Source of the DNA: Clavelina lepadiformis
Taxonomy: Eukaryota; Chordata; Ascidiacea; Aplousobranchia; Clavelinidae
Length of the DNA: 64,000 nt
Direction: 5' to 3'
Assembly (NCBI RefSeq): GCF_947623445.1
Contig: NC_135241.1
Span: 17,672,501 to 17,736,500, forward strand
In this document: in pieces, positions 28,947-41,600 of the stretch
How positions within the stretch are numbered: position 1 is the stretch's first letter
How the letters are laid out: each line of letters opens with the position of its first letter
Program-made: the position numbers and the translations under genes
Notes under the pieces: model-generated
The model's input: only the letters and a program-made list of their open reading frames with translations
The model's database searches: none
What the model was told of the DNA's origin: nothing

Positions 28947-31900
28947 ATGGCATTTGAAACAAAGACCAAAGCAAGTTTTTCTGATATCATATCATTTTGT
29001 AATGAGACAAAGTCTGAGAGAGGTAAGCCAATTTAGAAATAATAACTTGCTTGGCATCAATCTGGTTGGCACCAACCTGGTTGGCACTGTGATATATTAT
29101 TTGACAGAATATATATATTACAAACGTTGTGTAAAATATGTGCAAGTTTTAGATGTGCATTTATATGTAGGCCTACTATGCTTTCAATTATGTGAAATTT
29201 ATGTATGGTAAAACTTAACACTGTAACAGCTTTTGTCAGGACATAACTTTATTGCCAAATTGAGTCTAAAAATCTGTTGACAATGAGATTATAATTATGG
29301 TGTGCACTGTGCACTAACTAATACCTGTAAATGCATAGCACTAGTTTCACTTTACTGTTTAATGTTTATCCATCATTAAATATTAAATTGCAGTCTAATG
29401 CTAAAAACTTGCTTCAATTATTAACAATTTATTGATCAAGCAAAATTTTTTGTTATTATTAGGGATGCATTTTGTTATTATTGTTGCATAGTGTATTGTT
29501 AACATTCTGAATTTACACGAAAATGTCACATTATTTAATTGTGGTGTCTGTTACATTATATTTTGAGGTACTGACACCACAGCTTCAGAAAGATTGTGAT
29601 ATTATGATCTTGATATGAACATAATTGCTTTAAATGAGCGGTATTGTTCAAAAAACTATTAGTTGAGTTGGTACAGGCATGATACCATTAAACCATAGTC
29701 GAGGTTTTGGTTTGTAAGTGTGCTTTGATGTTCAACAAATAGGTTGAACATTTAAAACATTTATTATCATTAAGATAATAAACATGATATGTTTTGTGCT
29801 TTTTACTAAATCCATTTAGGTCACAGCCCTCTTGGAAATCGTAGTGATGTAAATATTGATACAATAAGCCTTCGCTCCAAAAGTCCTATCAACTTTACTT
29901 GTGAAAGGACATGGAGTTCTCCAATCCATAAAGAAGCGTTAGAATTTTCAACTAAAAAGCATTTTGCAGTTTTAAACATGATTGGTAAGACTGATTGTTT
30001 CAATGCTTTAGCATAGTGCAGTATGGCATTCATGAAACTGGTAGTAAGAGTCACGCTATGCTGTTTACTTTGTAATTTAGTTTTGAATTTCTAACTTTGT
30101 TTGCACCCAAACTACTTTGCGTGTTGACTTTGTTGCTATGGCTATTTGATTAGTTTTCTAGCTGAAAAACCAAAAACATTTCATGACAATTATTATCTCA
30201 GAGTATGGACAATAACAACTTCAAAATGCTAACAAATTTTGTTTAGACTGTGTTTTTAAGCATAATTAAATGTACATATTTAAAATGTTGGGTTTGTGCA
30301 GTAAGTTAAATTGTTAAACGTGTAAATATCTTGACATATAATTAGTCTTCATTCTCCATACATGGAGGACTTTTTTATAATGTTATGGGTAAGCTTAACA
30401 GATTCAGTCATTTATGCTTGCGTAATTGGTGCTAATCTCGTTTACTTAAAGTAGCATTAAGTCAGCGTAATTTTTTGCAAAATAGTATTTTATAATAATA
30501 ATAATATATATAATAATTTTGTGTAATATAAATAGTATGACTTCTCTCATTCACACTGACATAATTGCAGAAGTGTATTAAACGTTAATAATTCATAGTT
30601 GCATAAGTACCAAAGATAGCTTTCGTTTTTATGTAGCCGAAAAAAACTGGAAGTTAAACTTGCGTAGCAAGATTGAAACGGATCTTTCTGATCAAGTACA
30701 ACAAGCTCTTGCACCTGTTGTGTCAACACAGAAGAAATGGTCAGAAAAGAAAAAGGCTGATAGACAGAAAAATATGCAGGTATTGTTACATTTGTTGTTA
30801 TGGAATGCATATTATTTTTGGTGCTAACATTTTATCATTTAAAACATGACTTGATGAAAATAGGAAAAACGTTAAAAACCCTTAATTTTAAAATCTACCA
30901 ATTAGTCTGAATTACAATGTTAAAATTTATTTTCTTTGCATCATTAGTTTTTAACCTGGGTAAACTTCATCTATCTAAAGGGTAAATTTACTAATTTGGT
31001 ATATAAATAACATCTCCAAATGATGAAAATAGATTATTCAGGCAAGTGTTACATTTTGTTATTAGTTTGCTGTTAATAGCCAAAACAACCAATTTAGTTT
31101 TCCTTTAAGTGCTTGCATTGTTTTGTTCACATTTATGTATATGTTTATTTTGTGAGTGTAAATTTGCTGCGGAAAACTTGCATGTCAGTAAATAAGATAA
31201 AAAAGATTAAGAACCCCTGCTTTAGATGTTTTGGCATTTTTAATTTATGGGTGGTCTGTGTATTAAGCCCCAATAACAATTTACACAACTTCTGAAGCTT
31301 TTTTGTTTTGCTTGTAAGGTTCTTGCAAATCTTTGTTTTTCACAGGAAAGATTGTAACAGTTCTATGGTGAGTGCATATACCGGTAGTTCAGGGTAGGTC
31401 ACTTTGTGGCGTTCTGGTCATTGTAGTACTTAAAATGAATTACGCTCACAATAAACCCCAGCCGGCAAATTTAAACGTGTTGTGTTTGAAAGCCTACACC
31501 ACTGCCTTTATATCATTGTGTTGTCACCAGTGATCCATTGTTTAGTGTTCTTTCTTTCACCGCATGTAAGTAGGAGGCCTTAAAACATCTCCCGCAGATG
31601 TTTTTATTCCATTTGTCGCGTGGTTTTTCACTGGCATTCCTTGCCCCTAATATCTGCTTACGTAAAACAAAGGTCATTTCAATGCCGGCTCATAGTTAAG
31701 TTTTGTCGGCAGCTGAATATCAAGGCATGGATGATTTACTAGACTGGTCAACTGCTTTGTTATGAATTTTAATTATACGCTTGTGTTAGTTAGTTTTGAA
31801 AAATCACTTACACTCCAATTTTTATTATTTATTATCCCCCCAATGAATATGGGCAATCATACAATATTTTCTTCAAAGAGTATTTGAAGGCTGTAAGTTT

Positions 31901-34900
31901 GCCTATTTAGACGTTTTTGTCTAATAAGTCATTTGTTTACTTTTGCTACTGACATAGAAACTTCATTGAGATAAAGTTAACATGAAAATGAAATTATATC
32001 ATGACTTAAAAAAGCTGTTTACATAAAGTTCAGAGTATTGTTTGCGCACATAAAGAGTGTCAACCTTATATTGATTGAAATGTTTGCCCAGTCAAGCAAT
32101 AATAAAGCTTACTATTGAAGGGATTTCTTATTCTAGGTAGCGGCTAGTCAAGGCCGACTTCACATAATCCAAGTGCTATGCTATTTTTGTGTTTGAAAAC
32201 AAATACAATCTGATTTCATTAAATTTCCTGTAGACATAGATGATATGTTAATTTGATTAATTATTGTTAGATTTGGTTAATGCTCATTTCAGATCAGATC
32301 TTCACACGAGAATTACACAGATCACTTTTACATTTGAACCATCTCAAACTTTTTTTGAAAACTTTGCAATTTATTCAAATACCACTTTTGTCTAAGGTGA
32401 ATGAAAGAGCTAAAAGCGATGTCACATGAAAAAAATTAATATGTTGTTTGCTTCATTGACAAACCAGGTTGACGTATGGTCATTACTCCAGGTCAACATA
32501 TTGTGACAGTCCCTTTAAGCGATGTTAAGTGTTGATTGAATATTTAAATATATGCTAATTCTTTTTAAAAGCACTTTTTCTTCTCAATATATGTACCACG
32601 TTTTGCAATGGAATGCTGATAACACAATGTGTGATGATATCTATGAAATCATATCCGAATAGACTTAGTCAATAATGAGTATAACCACTGTAGCTATATG
32701 ATATCATGTTTTTAGATCTTTAAATTTAACGGACTTCAGCAGCACAAAATTTCACCTCGTTTTTCCCATGACTCTGGTGGAGGAAGCTTCAAGTACATTG
32801 ATGCCAACTATCTTCCACAGCATCGTATTTTAGCTGGAGGCGGTGATCCCTTCTATCCAAAAGATGTCATTCCTAGATCACTTGCTAACATCAGATTACC
32901 GAGAAGAAACGGCTTGCCCTCACATGGTAATTTTAACTGTAATGCATAACACTGATTACAATGTTACCATATGTTCAAAGCATGTCATGCCTAAACTTTG
33001 CTTTTCATCAGCTTTAAACCGGGACTGGGTTTAGTAAATTATTTTTTAGAAGTAATCGATTGCTCACAACAGATTACTGTCCAGGTGGCTAATTAGGAAA
33101 ACAACAAATTTAAACAAATGCTAGCAATAAATTATAAAAAAATGTTTTCTGATTTTTTATAATTTATCAAATGTTTCAGCAATGTATGGCTTGGAAGACA
33201 TGTCACGAATGCAGAAACATGCTTCAAACATTCGTGGCGGGCTTGATGTTACTTTGCTTGATTCTCATCCTAATATTAACTTCCTCAGTCTTCCAAAACC
33301 AGAAGGTGGTCCAAATGGTTTGAGGTGGGTTTTGTGGCTTTTTTGCTTTGCTTTTAGTTGCCATTATTTGAACATTTCACTGTTGCATTGTCAAATTGTT
33401 CAACCTCTATCACATTTTACAAAACAAAGACTGGATATTGTACACCATCATTTTATGTCCATATACATCAATTTAGATGAAACGATGTTGTATTAGTAGC
33501 AATTTATGTTAACATTGAGTTTTATGTTCTGTTTAAACTGTTTAATGTTCTTTGGTTTGTTGTGGGTAAGAGATTCTTCAATTAAATTTCAGACCTCTTA
33601 TACCTAATGTCATTACATATAGTGGAATTTCCTTGCCAAACTATGGAGTTAACAGAAGATGTTTTCAGGTAATACGGGTTTTAAAAAGTTTCTTTGTACT
33701 GCTTCTATTATTATTCATCATGTAATATGAAATGTGGTGATTTTATGAAATCACTAGTTTAAAACCACCTTAAGCCTTTTAAAGTCCCAAATTACTTTAC
33801 CTTTGTTAAGACTGTCATCATTTCATAAATACACATTTAAACTTCTATCCGGCACTCATTCAACAAAACTATTATACTGTATTATACGTACTAGCATTCC
33901 TAGTTCGGGACAAAGGGAGATGATTTGTGACCATGCCAATAGCAGACACTTTTATGTTCAAGTCTTATCTATTGTTTGTTTAACCAATAGATATCAGACA
34001 AAATGTTTTTTCAGTAAAATCAAATATTCTTCGCTGTTTATTTACTTAGGGCTAGTATTTAATGTGACATGGAATATGTTTTATCAACTTTCATTATTGA
34101 TGGGTAACAATTTTCTCAGTTGTCTGCTCATAAGACAACATGCCAATATATATCTTTCTTTCTTAATTTTAATTATCATCTTGCTTGCATTAGAATGAAT
34201 ACCAACATTATTTATGGAAAAAGTCAAATAGTCAATTGTATATAAAGGTTTTACATACACGATTGTATGTGTGATATTGCGAAGCTCTAACCGATTTTTA
34301 TAAGCAGTACACACTAATGCAGTGAAAATCTACAGATGTACACCAAAGAAGGCATGAATAACATATTGAGCTCACGAACTCGAAGGGGCAAGCTGACTCA
34401 TATTGGGCAGGGAAAGTATATGGATAAACGTGGAGTGATCATCAGCAGACTTGGACCATTTTGGCCACAGGGATATGGACCTGTCTGTCAATGTCCTGAG
34501 TAAGATTTTGCGTGGCAGATATTTCAAAATTGTAATGACATAACACTTAAGCTTCTATACTTTCTTAGATTCATATCAGCATGCCCAAAAGACGAAAAAT
34601 TGGTGCCGGTTCTGGGTATGTTGCACATTAGTTTCTTTAATTAAGTAAAAAAATCAGTAGCAATTCGTTGGTTTAAATATATTTCACATATTCATGGATA
34701 TTTCATACATATGCAAGAACATATGTGTCAGTACTTTTCCGGAAATTCAGACATGCATTTCAGCCGCAATTCAAAAACAAGAAAAACAACCTAAAGACTT
34801 ACCGTCAAAATTCAAAAATATCATTATGCTAAACACAAAGAATAGTAGCACTTTTGTGGGTAGGAAGTTTGTTTATTTTTGCAAGATGAGCAATCTTATG

Positions 34901-35132
34901 GCATTTTATCTTGAAAAGTCAAGTACTGATTGGCATTTTGTTTTTCGTTGAAACTTTCTTCTAAACAAAAACATAGCAACATCTGTTTAAATTGGGCACA
35001 GCATTGATATAAAATAATTCCCTTTTGTTAGCTTGCCCTCATGGTTCTTGTAATGGCATGAGCACCACTTTTCCTCAGGCCTTGAAATTTTGCACTTTTC
35101 TCTTGTCAGAATCACTTGACAACGATTCGTAG
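28947..35132 (+). CDS. Uncharacterised protein, ten exons, about 407 aa
   Basis: Exons: 28947-29022, 29820-29984, 30637-30779, 32716-32926, 33180-33324, 33593-33668, 34336-34499, 34569-34615, then more tentatively 34764-34859 and 35032-35132. All junctions are GT-AG, phases agree throughout, and the total is 1224 nt including the stop. The first eight exons form an unbroken reading chain starting MAFETKTKASF. The protein is basic and Pro/Gly/Arg-rich, with no signal peptide or membrane segment. Recognisable stretches are DPFYPKDVIPRSLANIRLP, NIRGGLDVTLLDSHPNINF, PNVITYSGISLPNYGVNRR and GVIISRLGPFWPQGYGPVC. I do not recognise the family. Repeated short turn-rich motifs in a basic soluble protein would suit a microtubule inner or cilium-associated protein, but that is a guess. 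It ends about 500 bp before the carboxypeptidase gene, on the same strand. Confidence 0.75.
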
Positions 35133-35626
35133 TGTTGCCTGTAGTACTATTCCTATCGTTCCAGGTATGAGAAGTGAAACTTACTTCTCTGTTTGACGCG
35201 TTTCAAACGTACAATACGTTGCTGTTGGGCGTGTAATGAGCTACTTCAAGTTGTCATAACGTTCACTGAATGGGACGATTGTTTTAAAAACTTACGAATT
35301 CGAATCTTGGGTTTAGTATGAGAAACAGCCATTCACAGGAAGGTAGATGGTTGGTGCCAGCAACAAAGAATTTCTTGTGTATCATGGTTAAAAACTACAG
35401 TAATATGGAGCAGAGGACAGAATTTATGAACTTCGTTAACATGTAACGGCGAACATGTTCTATCAAAAGTACTATTTTTGTTCCGTGTCAATTCACATTG
35501 AGATCTAGATGATGTTATTTTGAATATATTTTTTTTGTTTAGCTGTCCATTGTTGTTGCTTTTGTTTTGCATTTACCTGACCAATATTTAAAAAATGATA
35601 GTTTTGCTAAGATAGTTCAGGTCAAA
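35133..35626. other. Spacer between the uncharacterised gene and the carboxypeptidase gene
   Basis: No gene seen. The frame that becomes the carboxypeptidase is closed upstream by a stop at 35540-35542, and the first in-frame ATG is at 35627. Confidence 0.55.
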
Positions 35627-38600
35627 ATGGTTCTCAGTGTGTACCAAAAGAACTTTCTTGAAAGGTGTCATCGCCGTCAAGAATTCAGCGGCCATATGCA
35701 CAACGTGGCTATGCCTTGTATACCTTTGCCTGGCATATACGCCAAGCAGCGTTCAACGAAAAGATGCAGTAACAAAAGTGAAAAGAAATGCAACACTTTC
35801 ACCAGAGTTGCTGACAAACTTTTGACTCAACCAGGTGCGGTGCCTGGCTTGCGAAACTACCAAAAACCGACCGTTCTACCGCGTAAGGTCGACAACCAAT
35901 CATCTAAAAGAAAATACCTGGTGGACAGAAAAGAGGACATAGTTTTAACACGAAACATTGCTGCCCGATGGTTGCCAGAGCTACTAAACCATAACCCACC
36001 TTCATTCAGCAAGAATTTCCCCACCAATATGCTTTTGCCTAAAAGCAGATTCTGGCAGCCTGTACCGCGAAATCTGAGCTCCCCTAAATGGCATCCGATT
36101 AAGCGCATGATTATAAGGTCTCCTAAGCTAATTGAATCGTCGCCTAAATTAAAAGAAACGCTTTGGAGCTTAAAGCACGAAGCTCAAGCAGCATCTTCTA
36201 AACGCCCCATTACAAACCGTAAGCTCGTTTTACCTGTTTTTGACAAAAGCAAACAGACAGTTTGTAAAGCGCTTTAGTTCTGTATAAAGTTACTGATTAC
36301 CTATAAGTGCATTAGCTAGAGATATTATTATTACTCGTGAGCTGCGCAGTTCCTTTCCTAAGTTTTCAAGAACTTACATTTTAGATAAACAAAAAAATTC
36401 CCCTGACAACGGCGTACCAGCAAGCAATACAATGAATATTGCTACCTCAGGAAACAACTTGTGTTTGACGAAATCAAAAACGACTGTTGGTCGATCGGAC
36501 ACTGTTCATAACAATCAAAGCAGCCAGTCAAGTTATCAGTACAACCATCACGCAACCTCACAAGCCTCTCCACGCGACTCTTTAATTGGAAGTACGACAT
36601 CGACAGTTGGATTAAGACAAGGTCATGACCCGATAGGGCGTCAACAAGGCCACGGAAACAACCCTGGTAACAAACAGGCTTGGAGAGGAAAACCAGTCAT
36701 CTATGATAGCGAGAGGTCGTCCAGAACTCCGCTTCCGCATTCTGTTCCGGATGGAATGGACGAGTCTCTTGTGTTTGAGTCCAGGTTTGAATCCGGGAAC
36801 CTTCGGCAAGTTCGAAGAATGTAAGTTTAGTGAAAGGCATTCCACGTGTTTATGTGGCATAGCACATGGTTTGCGCGAGTTGCACTACCAAGTCCCAGAC
36901 AAAACCTTACTAATCGTCAAGTTCATCAACAATTTAACGAAACTTATTTTATATCATCTGCAGTATGCTTCTTGGATTTGAGCTATTTTTACAATCTGTT
37001 TTTCATTTTATTCAAAATGTTTTGTGTTCATTATACACCAGAGCTGAGCACGAGTATGAACTAGTACTACGAACAGACATGTACACTAACCGGCACACTC
37101 AGTGGTACTACTTCAGGATACAGAAGGCAAAACCAAGATGCAAGTACAAAATCAACATAATCAATTTCTTGAAGAAGGATAGCCTCTACAATTACGGTAT
37201 GTCCCGTTTAATTACACCGTGGTGAATTACTGAATTGTTAAGATATGTTATTTGTATTCCGTCGTCTATATCGTGCATTACATTGATACTTTTATCGCTT
37301 GTTGCAGTCATATTATTCACGTTCTATACAAACAGGTATGAAGCCTCTCATATATTCGGAAAAGTTGGCCTCGTCACAAGGTTTAGGGTGGCATAGGTCT
37401 GGTGAGAGCATAAAATACGCCGCTTGGAGTAACTCCACAAGAAACGCCATCCTCTCCCTGGACTTGCAATATTATTGCCTTGAATTCGAGGTACGGCATT
37501 GGTCGTACATTTGGGTGCAGTGAACATAGATTTACATGTGCTAGTCTAGTGTATTGTAGAGATTGAAATAAGGGCGTTTAACTGCTAATGGCACCTATCA
37601 ATGATATACAAATTTTACTGGATTGCAAATAATTAAACGGTGAATCATTCCCATCTATTATAATGAGGTGCTCGCATTTGACATTAAGTACTAATCGAGT
37701 GTTTCACAAACACTTAAGCCGGGCTTTCACACTCGATGGTCACTATTTACTAGTCTCCAATGCTAATTGAAAGGCGGGATAGCGTACGCAAAGCGATCTT
37801 TTTATTGTACTCTGCTCTGCTATTGCGTCGCATTCATGTCTAGCCGACGTTTTGTTAGTTAAGAAAGTCACGTTGTGGCCTGGTTGAGTAGTTAACGTAA
37901 AGTGACTATCTCTTGCCATCTTTTAGTACTTGAATTTTAACGTTATTTCACCCGCTGAAATTATCACGTGATGTGACCAGTCACTTCAAAAAAATGAAAA
38001 TTGGGAAGTTACAGCGATATGAATCTAACAAAGTAGTGCAATCGCAAGCAATTCGGTTTGCCTGAATAAAATATAGGCAATCAAGAAATTATTGCCCTGG
38101 CAACCCCTTTGGATAAGGGACTGTAATATTTCCAATCCCTGAACATCACGTGTGTAAATTAACCACGTATTTCATTACAAATTTCAGGTTAGTTTCGACT
38201 GGGATGAGGCAGAAGGGGACACAATATATCTTGCCCATTGCTATCCCTACACCTACTCCGATCTCAGACGACACTTGGATCAGATGATGACAAACCCGGA
38301 AGTTTCTCAGCATGTCAAGAAAGAAGTTCTTTGTGAAACGACCGCCGGAAATGCTTGCTTTTTGCTTACTATCACCGAATTCCCTGATCGCGAAAAGGAT
38401 AAATATAAAGATTTTCACCAGGTATGAAAATAATACAGCATCATTTGAAGGCATATTATACTTACCCGTACTTCATTTTATTTCAATACGAAAAGTTTGT
38501 CAGTTTTATAGTCAACCACAGCATGTTTTCAAAGTATAACAAATGAGTAGACAAACACCACGGAAATCGCCAGAGTTACATTAGAAATTAGAAAAGCTTT

Positions 38601-41600
38601 TATGGTGTTTTATCAGTTTGAAAATATTTGTTTTGTTTATGAGATGCGCAGAAGATAAATCCAAAAAAGTTCGCAGAAAGTCTTAAATACACGTACGTTT
38701 CTATGCCTAAACAGGGAAAGCGTGGGGTTGTTATAACAGCCCGTGTTCATCCTGGCGAATCGCAGGCAAGCTGGATGATGAAAGGTGTTTTGGATTACCT
38801 AACCTCGAATCACCCAAGTGCCACGCAGCTTCGTGAAAAATTTGTGTTTAAAGTAAGTATATAAAATTTTGTTAAAACCTTTTGTTACACCCTAATTTGA
38901 ATTTGAATTTGCTTACGTTAGATATAATCTCTCGTATGTAGGCAGCATGCTCTCATTGTGGTTTTGCTTCATTTTACCGCGCGTATTGTTAGCGGATTTT
39001 GATCAGCTATTTCGCAATTTATACAGATTGTTCCCATGCTCAACCCGGATGGAGTAATCGTGGGAAATTATCGTACGTCATTATCCGCGCGTGACTTGAA
39101 CAGGAACTATAGGCACCCGAAGCAAACAGCTTTTCCAACCGTGTGGTACACGAAGCAGATGGTCGACCAGTTTAATAAGGATCACCCGGTAGCATAACAA
39201 CTATAGTCACAACATTATTTGTCATATGGTGCTCTGCAATATCAAGATGGTCACGTATTATGCAGTGCACATAGGTTACTCGTTATGAACCAAAGAACTT
39301 ATAAAGTTCCCACCCTTTTATCCTTCAGTTTGGTTCGTTCATGATAATAATTTATTATTTACAGATTGTCCTTTACTGTGACTTACACGGACACAGCAGG
39401 AAACACATGGTATTTATGTACGGCTGCGAACGCAAAGCGTTTTATAACAAACCAAAGAAAACCAGCGTTAATGTTTCTCAACCCGATCACATCTTTCCAC
39501 CTTATTGTAACCAATTGGAATACGACTGCGATGATTCCCTCGGTGAAACGAGGGACTTTGTTGAAGAACGGCTTTTTCCGTGGCTCATGCACCGTTTAGC
39601 CCCAACAAGGTAACTCGTGTATTTCTGTCACGAGTTAGTTATACCTTCTTGCCAACATTAACTGAGCTGGTATGGTTATTTTGGGCTAGTTAAGTGGAAT
39701 TAATAGTCTTGCTTTGATTGTTTTATTCAGGTTTGCGTTTCATGAAACAAAATTTGCCGTCAGAAAGACAAAAGAATCAACTGGCCGAGTTGTAATGTTC
39801 AGGCAGATGGGAATCTGGAACAGTTTTACCCTAGAAGCCTCTTTTTCGGGGACTAAGCTCTCGGAGGCGTAAGTGAAACAATCCGCTGCATAAATCGTTT
39901 TGTATGAACGTCGTTGCTTGCTTCAAGATAGTGGGTGGAAGTGTTTTCTCTACTCACGACTTTCTTTCAGAAATGGCAGACATTTTAACATCGACGACTT
40001 TCAATTGATTGGGCGAAAGCTTTGTGATTGCGTTCTGGAATATTCTCGGGTCTGCGAGGATCCGATCGCGAAGTCACGTGCTGTAGTAGATATGACGCGC
40101 GACATTACCCAGCAGGTGAGTATACTTTTGCTAAATCATAGAAAAGTTATTTAGAGAAAAACTTTTGCATTTTTCCCGAGTCCCTAATGGATAACGTGAA
40201 TTTGTATTGTTTGTACTGTAACACAGCTCATGTTGCGTCGAAATATGTCAATCAATGCAGCGCCAGCACCAGCTCTGAAACAACCTCTGACCGCTGATGG
40301 AAAGACAGTCGAAGATGGCTTCGCTGTATCAAGCGGTGGTAAGCACCAATTACTTAGCTTACAAATATTTATAGGCAATTCACCAATTATACTTTGCCTC
40401 TCGCCACTGTTCATCTAAACATTGCTATTTTTAGATAACATTGCAAATGGATCTTCATCTGTAAAAGGAAAACTTGGCGTTTCGAGAAGATTGACACAAA
40501 ATATCGGCCCAGGAAAAGACAAGCAGGTAGACCAACAAAATATACGACTGAATATACAGCAAGCTGGCGCTAGTAACGTCAACAAGAACGGCGTCATAGC
40601 TAATCACGTCTCGAAACCGATTCGCGCATCCAAAAATCCTGGAAGCGATTCGGATGTGGATGAAACTCAAGATGCCGTAACTAGAAGTAATAGATCGGAA
40701 ACACAGAATTTAGACATGAACTGTTTGAGATTACTGAAGAATTTAAATATTCACGACATGGAACTAGAATCGGAGTAAGTCCTGCTTAAATACTAGGAAT
40801 AATGAGACTTAGTATTTGCCTTATTTTCTGATATCTTAAAGCGGTTTTAGACTTTTGTGCAACTTTGCATAATGAAGCATTGAAGCTTGACCAAATAAGT
40901 AAAATTCTGATCAGTGCCATGACTTGTCCAGAATAGAGTGATTTTTTCACAGGACAAGCTCTGAAAGCAATAGTGATTCCGAACCGGAACTTCCAACTGA
41001 CAGCTCTGCTCGAGGCAAAGGTCGAAGGATTCAGGCTAATTCTGGAGGAGCAAGGAAAAAGAAACGGAAAAAGAGACAGCAGAAATTTGGTAAATCCGTA
41101 TCAGCTCCGTCCAATATTCAACCTTCTCAAGGAATGTCCAAAAAGATGACGGAGGAATCATCTTCCAAAGATGCCCGTTCAAAGGTTGCCTGACTCTATA
41201 TTTAAGACCTGTAAACTCCATTTTCAAACTGCTTTAGTTGTTCTACTTCAACGTTTTCCCATAATGAAAATAAAGTGTTTGTTGTTCCAGCAATCGAGTT
41301 ATCCTGGTTTCGTGAACAAATACGCCAATCGTAGCAATGGTGGAATTCCAATCTTCGCTCAAGAACGCATCAAGGAGAGGGCGGCAAGAAGGTGCGATAA
41401 AGAATCTTGGCTTTAAACTTTTTCTTCCCAAAACATATCTAATCTGTACGCTACGTGTAGCATCAACACTGCATTTGAATTCTTTCTTGTACTTATCCCT
41501 TTACGAGTTCCGACTTGATTATTATGTTATGCTCGTATATTAAATAGACTTGCCGAGTTGAAGCTGGCTGAGGAGGATCGAAAGCAACAGGAGAGTCAAC

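Noticed and set aside
35567..36277. Stand-alone 236-codon gene starting at 35567
   Set aside because: The codon at 35567 is TTG. The first ATG is 35627, and a phase-matched donor/acceptor pair links the frame to the carboxypeptidase exons.
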